Shown one piece after another: positions 34,654 to 42,925 of a stretch of 64,000 nt of DNA (within the stretch, counting starts at the first letter, position 1; every line of letters starts with the position of its first letter). The notes under the pieces were generated by a model. The model was not told where the DNA came from. It did not search any database and worked only from the letters and a program-made list of their open reading frames with translations. The stretch comes from Mycolicibacillus trivialis (GTDB lineage: Bacteria > Actinomycetota > Actinomycetes > Mycobacteriales > Mycobacteriaceae): contig NZ_LQPZ01000008.1 of NCBI RefSeq assembly GCF_002102395.1, positions 248,001 to 312,000 on the forward strand, in the 5' to 3' direction. The position numbers were made by a program, and so were the translations under genes.

Positions 34654-34716
34654 CCGCGAGATTGAAGCCATGCAGGGCTGCTCTCGACTTTTGTCTGCGT
34701 AGTTTCATTCTCGCGG
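34654..34716. repeat. 63-bp imperfect inverted repeat (REP/MITE-like)
   Basis: The arms 34654-34675 and 34695-34716 pair over 22 positions. They begin with eight perfect pairs (CCGCGAGA/TCTCGCGG), with three mismatches (34662, 34668 and one more near the inner end at most) and G-U wobbles further in. The loop is 19 nt and contains TTTTGTCT. It is more AT-rich than its surroundings. It sits downstream of the thiolase gene stop on the - strand and could be a dispersed palindromic element that also acts as a 3' stem-loop. Confidence 0.55.
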
Positions 34717-34750
34717 CAGAGGCTGGGACCTTGAGGCCGGGCGGCGCGGC

Positions 34751-35950
34751 TCAGCGCGCGACGATCACCGACGAGCCGTGCCCGAACAGGCCCTGGTTGG
34801 CGGTGACGCCGACGGTGGCGCCCTCCACCTGACGGCCCTCGGCCTGCCCGCGCAGCTGCCAGTTGAGCTCGCAGACCTGCGCGATCGCCTGGGCCGGGAT
34901 GGCCTCGCCGAAGCAGGCCAGCCCGCCGGACGGGTTCACCGGCACCTTGCCGCCCAGCGCGGTCGCGCCGCTGCGCAGCAGCTGCTCACCCTCACCCTTC
35001 GCGCACAGCCCCAGGTGCTCGTACCAGTCGATCTCCAGCGCGGTCGACAAGTCGTAGACCTCGGCCAGGCTGACGTCCTCCGGGCCGATCCCCGCCTCGG
35101 CGTACGCGGCGTCGAGGATCTGGTCTTTGAACACCCGCTCCGGACCGGGCACCACGGCGGTGGAATCCGTTGCGATGTCCGGCAACTCGGGCAGGTGCTG
35201 CGGGTAGCGCGGGGTGACGGTGGACACCGCACGCACCGACGGCACACCCTCCAACGACCCCAGGTGCTTTTTCGCGAACTCCGCGCTGGCCACGATCAGG
35301 GCCGCCGCGCCGTCCGAGGTGGCGCAGATGTCGAGCTGATGCAGCGGGTCGGCGACCACCGGGCTGGCCAGCACGTCGTCGACCGCGGACTCCTTGCGGT
35401 AGCGCGCGTACGGGTTGTGCAGACCGTGCCGCGAGTTCTTGACCTTGACCTGCGCGAAGTCCTCGACGGTGGCGCCGTAGAGGTCCATCCGGCGGCGCGC
35501 CAGCAGCGCGAAGTACACCGGGTTCATCGCGCCGATCAGGTGGAACCGCTGCCAGTCCGGGTCGTTCTTGCGTTCCCCGCCGACCGGAGCGAAGGCACCC
35601 TTGGGGGTGGTGTCGGCGCCGATCACCAGCGCCACGTCACAGAAGCCGGCCAGGATCTGGGCGCGGGCGCTCTGCAGGGCCTGCGAACCGGAGGCGCAGG
35701 CGGCATAGGACGACGACACCGGCACCCCGTTCCAGCCCAGCTTCTGGGCGAACGTGGACCCGGCGATGAAGCCCGGGTAGCCGTTGCGGATGGTGTCGGC
35801 GCCGGCGATGAACTGGATCTGCCGGGAGTCCAGGTCGGCTTCGGCCAACGCGGCGCGCGCGGCGACTACGCCGTACTCGGTGAAGTCGCGGCCCCACTTG
35901 CCCCACGGGTGCATCCCGGCACCCAGGATGTAGAGCGGTTCGGGGCTCAT
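34751..35950 (-). CDS. Thiolase-like lipid-transfer protein
   Basis: A 399-residue SCP-x-type thiolase homologue (Rv1627c in M. tuberculosis). It has the acyl-Cys segment YAACASGSQAL, the ATSDGAAALIVAS strand, and NPSGGLACFGEAIPAQAIAQV and ANQGLFGHGSS near the end. Such proteins pair with DUF35/OB-fold proteins, and some act as thiolases or aldolases in sterol side-chain degradation. The start ATG overlaps the stop of the upstream DUF35 gene (ATGA), consistent with a complex of the two products. The substrate is unknown. Confidence 0.88.
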   Translation of the reverse strand: MSPEPLYILGAGMHPWGKWGRDFTEYGVVAARAALAEADLDSRQIQFIAGADTIRNGYPGFIAGSTFAQKLGWNGVPVSSSYAACASGSQALQSARAQILAGFCDVALVIGADTTPKGAFAPVGGERKNDPDWQRFHLIGAMNPVYFALLARRRMDLYGATVEDFAQVKVKNSRHGLHNPYARYRKESAVDDVLASPVVADPLHQLDICATSDGAAALIVASAEFAKKHLGSLEGVPSVRAVSTVTPRYPQHLPELPDIATDSTAVVPGPERVFKDQILDAAYAEAGIGPEDVSLAEVYDLSTALEIDWYEHLGLCAKGEGEQLLRSGATALGGKVPVNPSGGLACFGEAIPAQAIAQVCELNWQLRGQAEGRQVEGATVGVTANQGLFGHGSSVIVAR

Positions 35951-36390
35951 GCGGTCACCTTCTTCCAGACATAGGTCAGCCGCTGCACACCGTCGTCGTC
36001 GGTGTAGAGCGGTTCCAGGGCGAGCTCCAGTTCCATCCCGACCTTCAGGTCCGCGGCCAGCGTGCCCTCGGCCACCTTCGCAAGCACGATCAGGCCCTCG
36101 GCGGCCAGTTCGACCGCAGCGATCGCGAACGGCTCGAACGGGTCCGGCGCCGGGTACGGGGCCGGCGGGGGGTAGCGGTTCTCGGTGTAGCTCCACACCG
36201 TGCCGCGCCGGGACAGCTCGACCGGTTCCAGCACGTCGCTGGTGCAGGCCGGGTTCGGGCAGTTGTTGGCACGGGGCGGGAAGACATAGGTTCCGCACTG
36301 CGGGCACTTGGCGCCGATCAGATGGGCGGCGCCGGAGTCATCGGTGGCGAACCACCCGTCGATCGCTGGTTGCGTGGCTGCTGCTGACAC
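35947..36390 (-). CDS. DUF35 zinc-ribbon/OB-fold protein
   Basis: A 147-residue protein with a rubredoxin-like zinc ribbon (CPQC near residue 29, then NNCPNPAC) followed by an OB-fold (TVWSYTENRYPPP, FAIAAVELAAEGLIVLAKV). It is the acyl-CoA-binding partner of the downstream thiolase, as in Rv1628c-Rv1627c. It is divergent from polA. Confidence 0.88.
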   Translation of the reverse strand: MSAAATQPAIDGWFATDDSGAAHLIGAKCPQCGTYVFPPRANNCPNPACTSDVLEPVELSRRGTVWSYTENRYPPPAPYPAPDPFEPFAIAAVELAAEGLIVLAKVAEGTLAADLKVGMELELALEPLYTDDDGVQRLTYVWKKVTA

Positions 36391-36446
36391 CCGCTCAGCG
36401 TACCGACAAGGCGTCCGGAATTGAAACGCGTTCCAGTTCTGCCGCG

Positions 36447-36469
36447 GTGTCGGTGGCTATGCCTAGAGT
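36447..36469 (+). promoter_or_regulatory. polA promoter, RecA-NDp/PafBC type, leaderless
   Basis: GTGTCGGTG (36447-36455), exactly 8 bp, then TAGAGT (36464-36469) and 7 nt to the GTG start. This matches the mycobacterial LexA-independent damage promoter consensus TTGTCRGTG-N8-TANNNT. The same arrangement occurs at uvrB and uvrA in this window. Confidence 0.7.
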
Positions 36470-36476
36470 AAGGACG

Positions 36477-39170
36477 GTGAGTCCCGTGTCAGACAAACCG
36501 ACCCTGATGCTGCTCGACGGTAATTCGCTTGCCTACCGGGCCTTCTACGCGCTGCCGGCGGAGAACTTCAAAACCCACGGCGGACTGACCACCAACGCGG
36601 TGTACGGCTTCACCGCGATGTTGATCAACCTGCTGCGCGACGAGAACCCGAGCCACCTGGCGGCCGCGTTCGACGTGTCGCGCCAGACGTTCCGCTCCGA
36701 GCGCTACCCGGAGTACAAGGCCAACCGGTCGAGCACCCCCGACGAGTTCCGCGGCCAGATCGACATCACCAAGGAGGTGCTCGGGGCACTGGGCATCACC
36801 GTGCTCGCCGAGGCCGGCTACGAAGCCGACGACCTGATCGCCACCCTGGCCACCCACGCCGAGCGGGAGGGCTACCGGGTGCTGGTGGTCACCGGCGACC
36901 GCGACGCGCTGCAACTGGTCAACGACGACATCACGGTGCTCTACCCGCGCAAGGGTGTCAGCGAACTGACCCGCTTCACCCCCGACGCCGTCGTCGACAA
37001 GTACGGCCTGACCCCGACCCAGTACCCCGACTACGCGGCGCTGCGCGGCGACCCCAGCGACAACCTGCCCGGCATCCCGGGGGTGGGGGAGAAGACCGCG
37101 TCGAAGTGGATCGCCCAGTACGGCTCACTGCAAAGCCTGGTCGACCACGCCGACGAGGTGCGCGGCAAGGTCGGCGACGCGCTGCGCGCCAACCTGTCCA
37201 CGGTGGTGCTCAACCGCGAACTGACCGACCTGGTGCGCGACGTGCCGCTGGCGCACACCCCCGACACCCTGGAACTGCGCCCCTGGGACCGCGACCAGAT
37301 CCACCGACTCTTCGACGACCTGGAGTTCCGGGTGCTGCGCGACCGGCTGTTCGAGACGCTGGCCACCCCGGCCCCCGAAGTCGATGAGGGCTTCGAGGTC
37401 CGCGGGCAGGCGCTGGCGGCCGGCGACGTGGCCGGTTGGCTTGCCGAACACGCCGGCGACGGCCGGCGCTGCGGGCTGGCGGTGGTCGGCACCGACCGCA
37501 CCTACGACGGGGACGCCACCGCGCTGGCGGTCGCCACCGCCGACGGGGAGGGCGCCTACCTGGACACCGCCACGCTCACCCCGGACGACGAGGCCGCGCT
37601 GGCGGGCTGGCTCGCCGACCCGGCCAAACCCAAGGCGCTGCACGAGGCCAAGCTGGCCATGCACAACCTGGCCGGGCGGGGCTGGACGCTGGCCGGGGTG
37701 GCCTGCGACACCGCGCTCGCCGCCTATCTGGTGCGGCCCGGCCAGCGCAGCTTCACCCTCGACGACCTGTCGGTGCGCTACCTGCAGCGCGAACTGCGCG
37801 CCGAGACCGCCGAGGACCAGCAGCTCTCGTTGCTCGACGACCCCGACGGCGCCGACCAGCAGGCGGTGCAGACCCTGATCCTGCGGGCCCGGGCGGTCAC
37901 CGACCTCGCCGACGCGCTGGACGCCGAACTGGCCCGCATCGAGGTGGCCGACCTGCTCGCCGACATGGAGCTGCCGGTCCAGCGGGTGCTCGCCGGGATG
38001 GAGACCGTCGGCATCGCCGTGGACACCGAGCAGCTCAGCGCGCTGCAGAGCCGGTTCGGCGACCAGATCCGCGACGCCGCCGAGGCCGCCTACGCGGTGA
38101 TCGGCAAGCAGATCAACTTGGGCTCGCCCAAGCAGCTGCAGGTGGTGCTCTTCGACGAGTTGGAGATGCCCAAGACCAAACGCACCAAGACCGGCTACAC
38201 CACCGACGCCGACGCGCTGGCGTCGCTGTTCGAGAAGACCGGCCACCCGTTCCTCGAGCACCTGCTGCGCCACCGCGACGTCACCAAGCTGAAGGTCACC
38301 GTCGACGGGCTGCTCAAGGCGGTCGCCGCCGACGGCCGCATCCACACCACGTTCAACCAGACGATCGCCGCGACCGGCCGGCTGTCGTCGACCGAACCCA
38401 ACCTGCAGAACATCCCGATCCGCACCGAGCACGGCCGCACCATCCGGGACGCGTTCGTGGTCGGGGACGGCTACGCCGAGCTGATGACCGCCGACTACAG
38501 CCAGATCGAGATGCGGATCATGGCGCACCTGTCCGGCGACGCCGGGCTGATCGAGGCGTTCAACTCCGGGGAGGACCTGCACACCTTCGTGGCCGCCCGG
38601 GCCTTCGACGTGGACCCCGACGACGTCACCGCCGACCTGCGCCGGCGGGTCAAGGCGATGTCCTACGGGTTGGCCTACGGGCTGAGCGCCTACGGGCTGT
38701 CCCAGCAGCTCAAGATCTCCACCGAGGACGCCAGGGCCCAGATGGAGAGCTACTTCACCCGGTTCGGCGGGGTGCGCGACTACCTGTACGCCGTCGTCGA
38801 GCAGGCCCGCAAGGACGGCTTCACCTCCACCGTGCTGGGTCGGCGCCGCTACCTGCCCGAGCTGGACAGCTCCAACCGGCAGGTCCGGGAGGCCGCCGAG
38901 CGGGCCGCGCTCAACGCCCCGATCCAGGGCAGCGCGGCCGACATCATCAAGGTGGCGATGATCAACGTCGACGCCGCACTCGCCGAGGCCGGGCTGTCGT
39001 CGCGGATGCTGCTGCAGGTGCACGACGAGTTGGTGTTCGAGGTCGCCGACGGCGAACGCGAGCAGGTGGAGGCGCTGGTACGCGAGCAGATGGGCGGCGC
39101 CTACCCGCTCGACGTACCGCTGGAGGTGTCGGTGGGCTACGGCCGCAGCTGGGACGCCGCGGCGCACTGA
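36477..39170 (+). CDS. polA: DNA polymerase I
   Basis: An 897-residue repair and Okazaki-fragment polymerase. The N-terminal 5' nuclease domain (about 1-300) has LLDGNSLAYRAFYALP, EADDLIATLA, TGDRDALQL and GDPSDNLPGIPGVGEKTA. A degenerate 3'-5' exonuclease-like middle follows (about 330-500). The family A polymerase shows ATGRLSSTEPNLQNIP, ADYSQIEMRIMAHL, the O-helix RRRVKAMSYGLAYG and LQVHDELVFEV. GTG at 36477 fits a leaderless transcript; GTG at 36486 is an alternative. Confidence 0.95.
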   Translation: MSPVSDKPTLMLLDGNSLAYRAFYALPAENFKTHGGLTTNAVYGFTAMLINLLRDENPSHLAAAFDVSRQTFRSERYPEYKANRSSTPDEFRGQIDITKEVLGALGITVLAEAGYEADDLIATLATHAEREGYRVLVVTGDRDALQLVNDDITVLYPRKGVSELTRFTPDAVVDKYGLTPTQYPDYAALRGDPSDNLPGIPGVGEKTASKWIAQYGSLQSLVDHADEVRGKVGDALRANLSTVVLNRELTDLVRDVPLAHTPDTLELRPWDRDQIHRLFDDLEFRVLRDRLFETLATPAPEVDEGFEVRGQALAAGDVAGWLAEHAGDGRRCGLAVVGTDRTYDGDATALAVATADGEGAYLDTATLTPDDEAALAGWLADPAKPKALHEAKLAMHNLAGRGWTLAGVACDTALAAYLVRPGQRSFTLDDLSVRYLQRELRAETAEDQQLSLLDDPDGADQQAVQTLILRARAVTDLADALDAELARIEVADLLADMELPVQRVLAGMETVGIAVDTEQLSALQSRFGDQIRDAAEAAYAVIGKQINLGSPKQLQVVLFDELEMPKTKRTKTGYTTDADALASLFEKTGHPFLEHLLRHRDVTKLKVTVDGLLKAVAADGRIHTTFNQTIAATGRLSSTEPNLQNIPIRTEHGRTIRDAFVVGDGYAELMTADYSQIEMRIMAHLSGDAGLIEAFNSGEDLHTFVAARAFDVDPDDVTADLRRRVKAMSYGLAYGLSAYGLSQQLKISTEDARAQMESYFTRFGGVRDYLYAVVEQARKDGFTSTVLGRRRYLPELDSSNRQVREAAERAALNAPIQGSAADIIKVAMINVDAALAEAGLSSRMLLQVHDELVFEVADGEREQVEALVREQMGGAYPLDVPLEVSVGYGRSWDAAAH

Positions 39171-39202
39171 CGGCCGGTTTGTCCGGCGTCCCGCCGGTCA
39201 AG

Positions 39203-39208
39203 TAGCCT
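39203..39208 (+). promoter_or_regulatory. Possible -10 box of rpsA
   Basis: TAGCCT with TTGTCC 18 bp upstream would give a leader of about 75 nt before the ATG at 39292. S1 mRNAs often have leaders involved in autogenous control; no clear structure is seen here. Confidence 0.3.
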
Positions 39209-39291
39209 CAACAGATGCCCGTGTGCGCTGGTTCGCGGGCTGCATCACCCACCCGTCCCTACGATTCGACCTGTCCGGAGCAACCCAACAC

Positions 39292-40722
39292 ATGCCAAGT
39301 CCCTCCGTCACCTCGCCGCAAGTAGCCGTCAACGACATCGGCTCGGCCGAGGATTTTCTTGCCGCCATCGACAAAACGATCAAGTACTTCAACGATGGCG
39401 ACATCGTGGAAGGGACCATCGTCAAGGTTGACCGCGACGAAGTCCTGCTCGACATCGGTTACAAGACCGAAGGTGTCATCCCGTCCCGCGAACTGTCGAT
39501 CAAGCACGACGTCGACCCCCACGAGGTGGTGTCCGTCGGCGACGAGGTCGAAGCCTTGGTCCTCACCAAGGAGGACAAGGAAGGCCGGCTGATCCTGTCC
39601 AAGAAGCGCGCCCAGTACGAGCGCGCCTGGGGCACGATCGAGGAGCTCAAGGAGAAGGACGAGGCCGTCAAGGGCACCGTCATCGAGGTGGTCAAGGGCG
39701 GCCTGATCCTCGACATCGGCCTGCGCGGCTTCCTGCCCGCCTCGCTGGTGGAGATGCGCCGGGTGCGCGACCTGCAGCCCTACATCGGCCGGGAGCTCGA
39801 GGCCAAGATCATCGAGCTGGACAAGAACCGCAACAACGTGGTGCTCTCGCGCCGCGCCTGGCTGGAGCAGACCCAGTCCGAGGTGCGCAGCGAGTTCCTC
39901 AACCACCTGCAGAAGGGCGCCATCCGCAAGGGTGTGGTGTCCTCGATCGTCAACTTCGGCGCGTTCGTCGACCTGGGCGGGGTGGACGGCTTGGTGCACG
40001 TCTCCGAGCTGTCCTGGAAGCACATCGACCACCCGTCGGAGGTCGTGACCGTCGGCGACGAGGTCACCGTCGAGGTGCTCGACGTGGACATGGACCGCGA
40101 GCGGGTCTCGTTGTCGCTCAAGGCCACCCAGGAAGACCCGTGGCGGCACTTCGCCCGCACCCACGCGATCGGCCAGATCGTGCCCGGCAAGGTCACCAAG
40201 CTGGTGCCGTTCGGCGCGTTCGTCCGCGTCGAGGAGGGCATCGAGGGCCTGGTGCACATCTCCGAGCTCTCCGAGCAGCACGTCGAGGTGCCCGACCAGG
40301 TGGTCTCGGTCGGCGACGACGCCATGGTGAAGGTCATCGACATCGACCTGGACCGGCGCCGGATCTCGCTGAGCCTCAAGCAGGCCAACGAGGACTACAC
40401 CGAGGAGTTCGACCCCTCGAAGTACGGCATGGCCGACAGCTACGACGAGCAGGGCAACTACATCTTCCCGGAGGGCTTCGACCCGGAGACCAACGAGTGG
40501 ATGGAAGGCTTCGACACCCAGCGCGCCGAGTGGGAGGCCCGCTACGCCGAGGCCGAGCGTCGCCACAAGATGCACGCCGAGCAGATGGAGAAGTTCGCCA
40601 ACGCCGAGCACCTCGACACCGAGCACCACGCCTCCGCCTCCAGCGGTGAGTCGGCGGGCGGGTCGCTGGCCAGCGACGAGCAACTCGCTGCGCTGCGGGA
40701 GAAGCTGGCCGGCAACGCCTAG
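39292..40722 (+). CDS. rpsA: 30S ribosomal protein S1
   Basis: A 476-residue protein with four S1 RNA-binding repeats at about residues 33-105, 120-190, 205-275 and 290-360 (each ending in ..LSLK or VVLSRR-type strands, e.g. FGAFVDLGGVDGLVHVSELSW). An acidic, low-complexity C-terminus follows. It recruits mRNA to the ribosome; in mycobacteria most mRNAs lack strong Shine-Dalgarno sites or leaders. GGAG lies about 12 nt before the ATG. coaE follows after 6 nt. Confidence 0.95.
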   Translation: MPSPSVTSPQVAVNDIGSAEDFLAAIDKTIKYFNDGDIVEGTIVKVDRDEVLLDIGYKTEGVIPSRELSIKHDVDPHEVVSVGDEVEALVLTKEDKEGRLILSKKRAQYERAWGTIEELKEKDEAVKGTVIEVVKGGLILDIGLRGFLPASLVEMRRVRDLQPYIGRELEAKIIELDKNRNNVVLSRRAWLEQTQSEVRSEFLNHLQKGAIRKGVVSSIVNFGAFVDLGGVDGLVHVSELSWKHIDHPSEVVTVGDEVTVEVLDVDMDRERVSLSLKATQEDPWRHFARTHAIGQIVPGKVTKLVPFGAFVRVEEGIEGLVHISELSEQHVEVPDQVVSVGDDAMVKVIDIDLDRRRISLSLKQANEDYTEEFDPSKYGMADSYDEQGNYIFPEGFDPETNEWMEGFDTQRAEWEARYAEAERRHKMHAEQMEKFANAEHLDTEHHASASSGESAGGSLASDEQLAALREKLAGNA

Positions 40723-40728
40723 CCCGGC

Positions 40729-41889
40729 ATGTTGCGCATCGGCCTGACCGGCGGCATCGGCGCCGGGAAATCCACGGTGTCGAACACCTTCCGGGACTGC
40801 GGCGGCATCATCGTCGACGGTGACGTCCTGGCCCGCGAGGTGGTCGAGCCGGGCACCGAGGGCCTGGCGGCACTCGTCGAGGAGTTCGGGGAGCAGATCC
40901 TGCTGCCCGGCGGCGCCCTGAACCGGCCCGCGCTGGCGAAGGTCGCGTTCGCCGACGACGCCAAACGGGCCCGGCTCAACCAGATCGTCCACCCGCTGGT
41001 CGCCCGGCGGCGGGCCGAGCTGATCGAGGCCGCCGACGCCGACGCGGTGATCATCGAGGACATCCCGCTGCTGGTGGAATCCGGCATGGCGCCGCTGTTC
41101 CCGCTGGTGATCGTGGTGCACACCGACGTCGAGACCAGGGTGGCCCGGCTGGCCGAACACCGGGAGATGTCCGAGCAGGACGCCCGGGCCCGGATCGCCG
41201 CACAGGCCGACGACGAGCAGCGGCGCGCGGTCGCCGACGTGTGGCTGGACAACTCCGGCACGCCGCGGGAGCTGGCCGAACGGGCCCGCGGACTGTGGCA
41301 CGACCGGATCCTGCCGTTCGCGCACCACCTGGCCGCGGGCACGACGCCGCCGGAGCCGGACACGCCGGTCGCCGCCGACCCGACCTGGGCCGACCAGGCG
41401 AACCGGATCGTGGCCCGGCTGAACACCGCGTGCGGCCACCACGCCGTGCGGATCGATCACGTCGGTCCGACCGCCGTCGGCCGCGCCGCTCCCGACGTCA
41501 TCGACGTGCAGGTGACGGTGCGGTCGCTGGACGTGGCCGACGAACTCGCCGGCGCCCTGCTGGCCGCCGGCTATCCGGCGGTGGCGGAGGTGGACAGCGA
41601 CCCGGCTCTGCCCGGCGCGCGCAGCACGGTCGCCGCGCTCGACCGGGCCGGCGACACCGGCAAGGACAGTGCGCTGTGGCGCAAGCGGTTACACGCTTCG
41701 GCCGACCCGGGACGGCCCGCCCGGGTGCATCTGCGGGTGGACGGCTGGCCCAACCAGCAGTTCGCGCTGCTGGCGGTGGACTGGCTGACCGCCGTCCCCG
41801 ACGAGCGGGACGGGGCGGACCTCGACGGCGACCCGCAGACCTACCGGCGGGCGTGGTCCTGGGCCGACGGGTCCGGCTGGGACTGCTGA
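40729..41889 (+). CDS. coaE: Dephospho-CoA kinase fused to a GrpB/UPF0157 domain
   Basis: The last step of CoA synthesis: phosphorylation of dephospho-CoA. Residues 1-~200 form CoaE, with P-loop GLTGGIGAGKST, the DGDVLAREVV lid region and IIEDIPLLVESGM. Residues ~220-386 are a GrpB-like domain typical of actinobacterial CoaE fusions (VRIDHVGPTAVGR, HLRVDGWPNQQFALLAVDWL). The C-terminal end is shorter than I expect for the GrpB domain and overlaps the opposite-strand secreted-protein gene by 49 bp. Confidence 0.92.
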   Translation: MLRIGLTGGIGAGKSTVSNTFRDCGGIIVDGDVLAREVVEPGTEGLAALVEEFGEQILLPGGALNRPALAKVAFADDAKRARLNQIVHPLVARRRAELIEAADADAVIIEDIPLLVESGMAPLFPLVIVVHTDVETRVARLAEHREMSEQDARARIAAQADDEQRRAVADVWLDNSGTPRELAERARGLWHDRILPFAHHLAAGTTPPEPDTPVAADPTWADQANRIVARLNTACGHHAVRIDHVGPTAVGRAAPDVIDVQVTVRSLDVADELAGALLAAGYPAVAEVDSDPALPGARSTVAALDRAGDTGKDSALWRKRLHASADPGRPARVHLRVDGWPNQQFALLAVDWLTAVPDERDGADLDGDPQTYRRAWSWADGSGWDC

Positions 41890-42332
41890 GCGTCGGGCTG
41901 CTGGGGCGCGGCGCCGCAGGACAGCGTCCCGGCGTCCGGGTCGTCGGCGCCGGCTTGGGTGGTGACGAACTCGGTGCGCTGCACCGCGACCACGTCGTCG
42001 ACGGTGATCTGGCAGAACACGTTCGCCGAGTACGGCCACTGCAACCGGACCTGCAGCGCGGCGTCGGCCGGGTCGGCCAGCACGGTCTGCGCCTCGAACT
42101 CCCGGCCCGGCAGCGCGCTCAACGGGGCTTCGTTGGTCTGCCCGTCGGCGGTGCGGAAGGTGGCCATCCCACCGGGGGCCACCCCGTCGATGCGGGCGGT
42201 GTAGGTGACGTTGTGCAACTCGGTCTCGGCCGGCGTCTCGGTTTCGGTCGGGTCGGCGAGGGCGGCCGGCGCGGTCACCACGGCGAGCAGCCCGGCCGCA
42301 CAGCCCAGCCCGATACGGGTGGTGGCGTTCAC
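41841..42332 (-). CDS. Secreted hypothetical protein
   Basis: A 163-residue protein with a typical Sec signal peptide (positive start, hydrophobic 10-24, likely cleavage after ALADP-preceding AAALA near residue 26). The mature part is beta-rich with two Cys (NVFCQIT and TLSCGAA) that could form a disulfide. It ends in a Gln/Pro/Asp-rich tail that overlaps coaE by 49 bp. No family is recognised; it has the look of small exported mycobacterial proteins. It lies 10 bp from the DUF402 gene on the same strand. Confidence 0.65.
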   Translation of the reverse strand: MNATTRIGLGCAAGLLAVVTAPAALADPTETETPAETELHNVTYTARIDGVAPGGMATFRTADGQTNEAPLSALPGREFEAQTVLADPADAALQVRLQWPYSANVFCQITVDDVVAVQRTEFVTTQAGADDPDAGTLSCGAAPQQPDAQQSQPDPSAQDHARR

Positions 42333-42342
42333 AGAGCCGACC

Positions 42343-42783
42343 CTACAAGCCCGGCCAGTCCAGCTCCATTCCGCATCCGGACAGCCAACGGTGCAGGTCG
42401 TAGCCGTTGGCCGCCAGTCCGTCGACCGCGGTGACGGCGCGGCGCACCGCCCGGTCGGCGTCCTCGGGGCCCAGCAGCCCGTCCCGCACGGCGGCCATCA
42501 GCTCGTCGGCGTCGGTGAGCCGCACATCCCGGCCGGTGCGCACCACCAGGTCGAGGTAGTGGTCGACCGAGCGCCACACCGCCGGGCCGGGCAGGTACTC
42601 GCCGATGTCGAGGTAGAAGTCCTGGTCCCGGTGGTGGCCGGGGTTGAAGTGGAAGACCGTGGCCCGCAGTCCCAGCTCCGGCAGCAGCCAGGACTGCAGG
42701 TAGTGGAACTCGGCGCGGCCGGGGGTGGGGCGCGCCAGGTAGAGCCCCCACGGGCGCAGCGTGTAGACGTCGACCGCCCGCAC
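42343..42783 (-). CDS. DUF402-family protein
   Basis: A 146-residue protein matching actinobacterial DUF402 (Rv1632c in M. tuberculosis). It shows [36 protein letters not shown] and the [24 protein letters not shown] segment. Related DUF402 enzymes are nucleoside di/tri-phosphate phosphatases. From the first canonical start (GTG at 42783) the frame remains open upstream and reads like protein ([10 protein letters not shown], then TNTDPKGVV). It reaches an ATC at 42849 just before a TAG. The true start may be there, at a non-standard codon. Confidence 0.8.
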   Translation of the reverse strand: MRAVDVYTLRPWGLYLARPTPGRAEFHYLQSWLLPELGLRATVFHFNPGHHRDQDFYLDIGEYLPGPAVWRSVDHYLDLVVRTGRDVRLTDADELMAAVRDGLLGPEDADRAVRRAVTAVDGLAANGYDLHRWLSGCGMELDWPGL

Positions 42784-42895
42784 GACACCCTTGGGGTCGG
42801 TGTTGGTGTGTGCGGTCAGGTCGAAGGTCTCGCGTTTCGGCGGGTGGATGTGGGCAGCCTATCCCGCGGCCCGCGGCGACCTGGGGAAACCGGGC

Positions 42896-42918
42896 CTGTC
42901 GGCGCCGACGTTTACCCT
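42896..42918 (+). promoter_or_regulatory. uvrB promoter, RecA-NDp/PafBC type, leaderless
   Basis: CTGTCGGCG (42896-42904), 8 bp, then TACCCT (42913-42918), then 7 nt to the ATG. The spacing is identical to polA and uvrA. Confidence 0.7.
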
Positions 42919-42925
42919 GGTGGCC

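Noticed and set aside
34626..34716. Tandem repeats considered as a CRISPR array
   Set aside because: Units are 9 bp without spacers; no cas genes in the window.
37125..39167. Long - strand frame opposite polA
   Set aside because: Its composition is the reverse complement of conserved polA codons; no recognisable protein features.
39259..41460. 733-codon - strand frame opposite rpsA and coaE
   Set aside because: It is a Val/Asp/His-rich shadow of two well-conserved genes.
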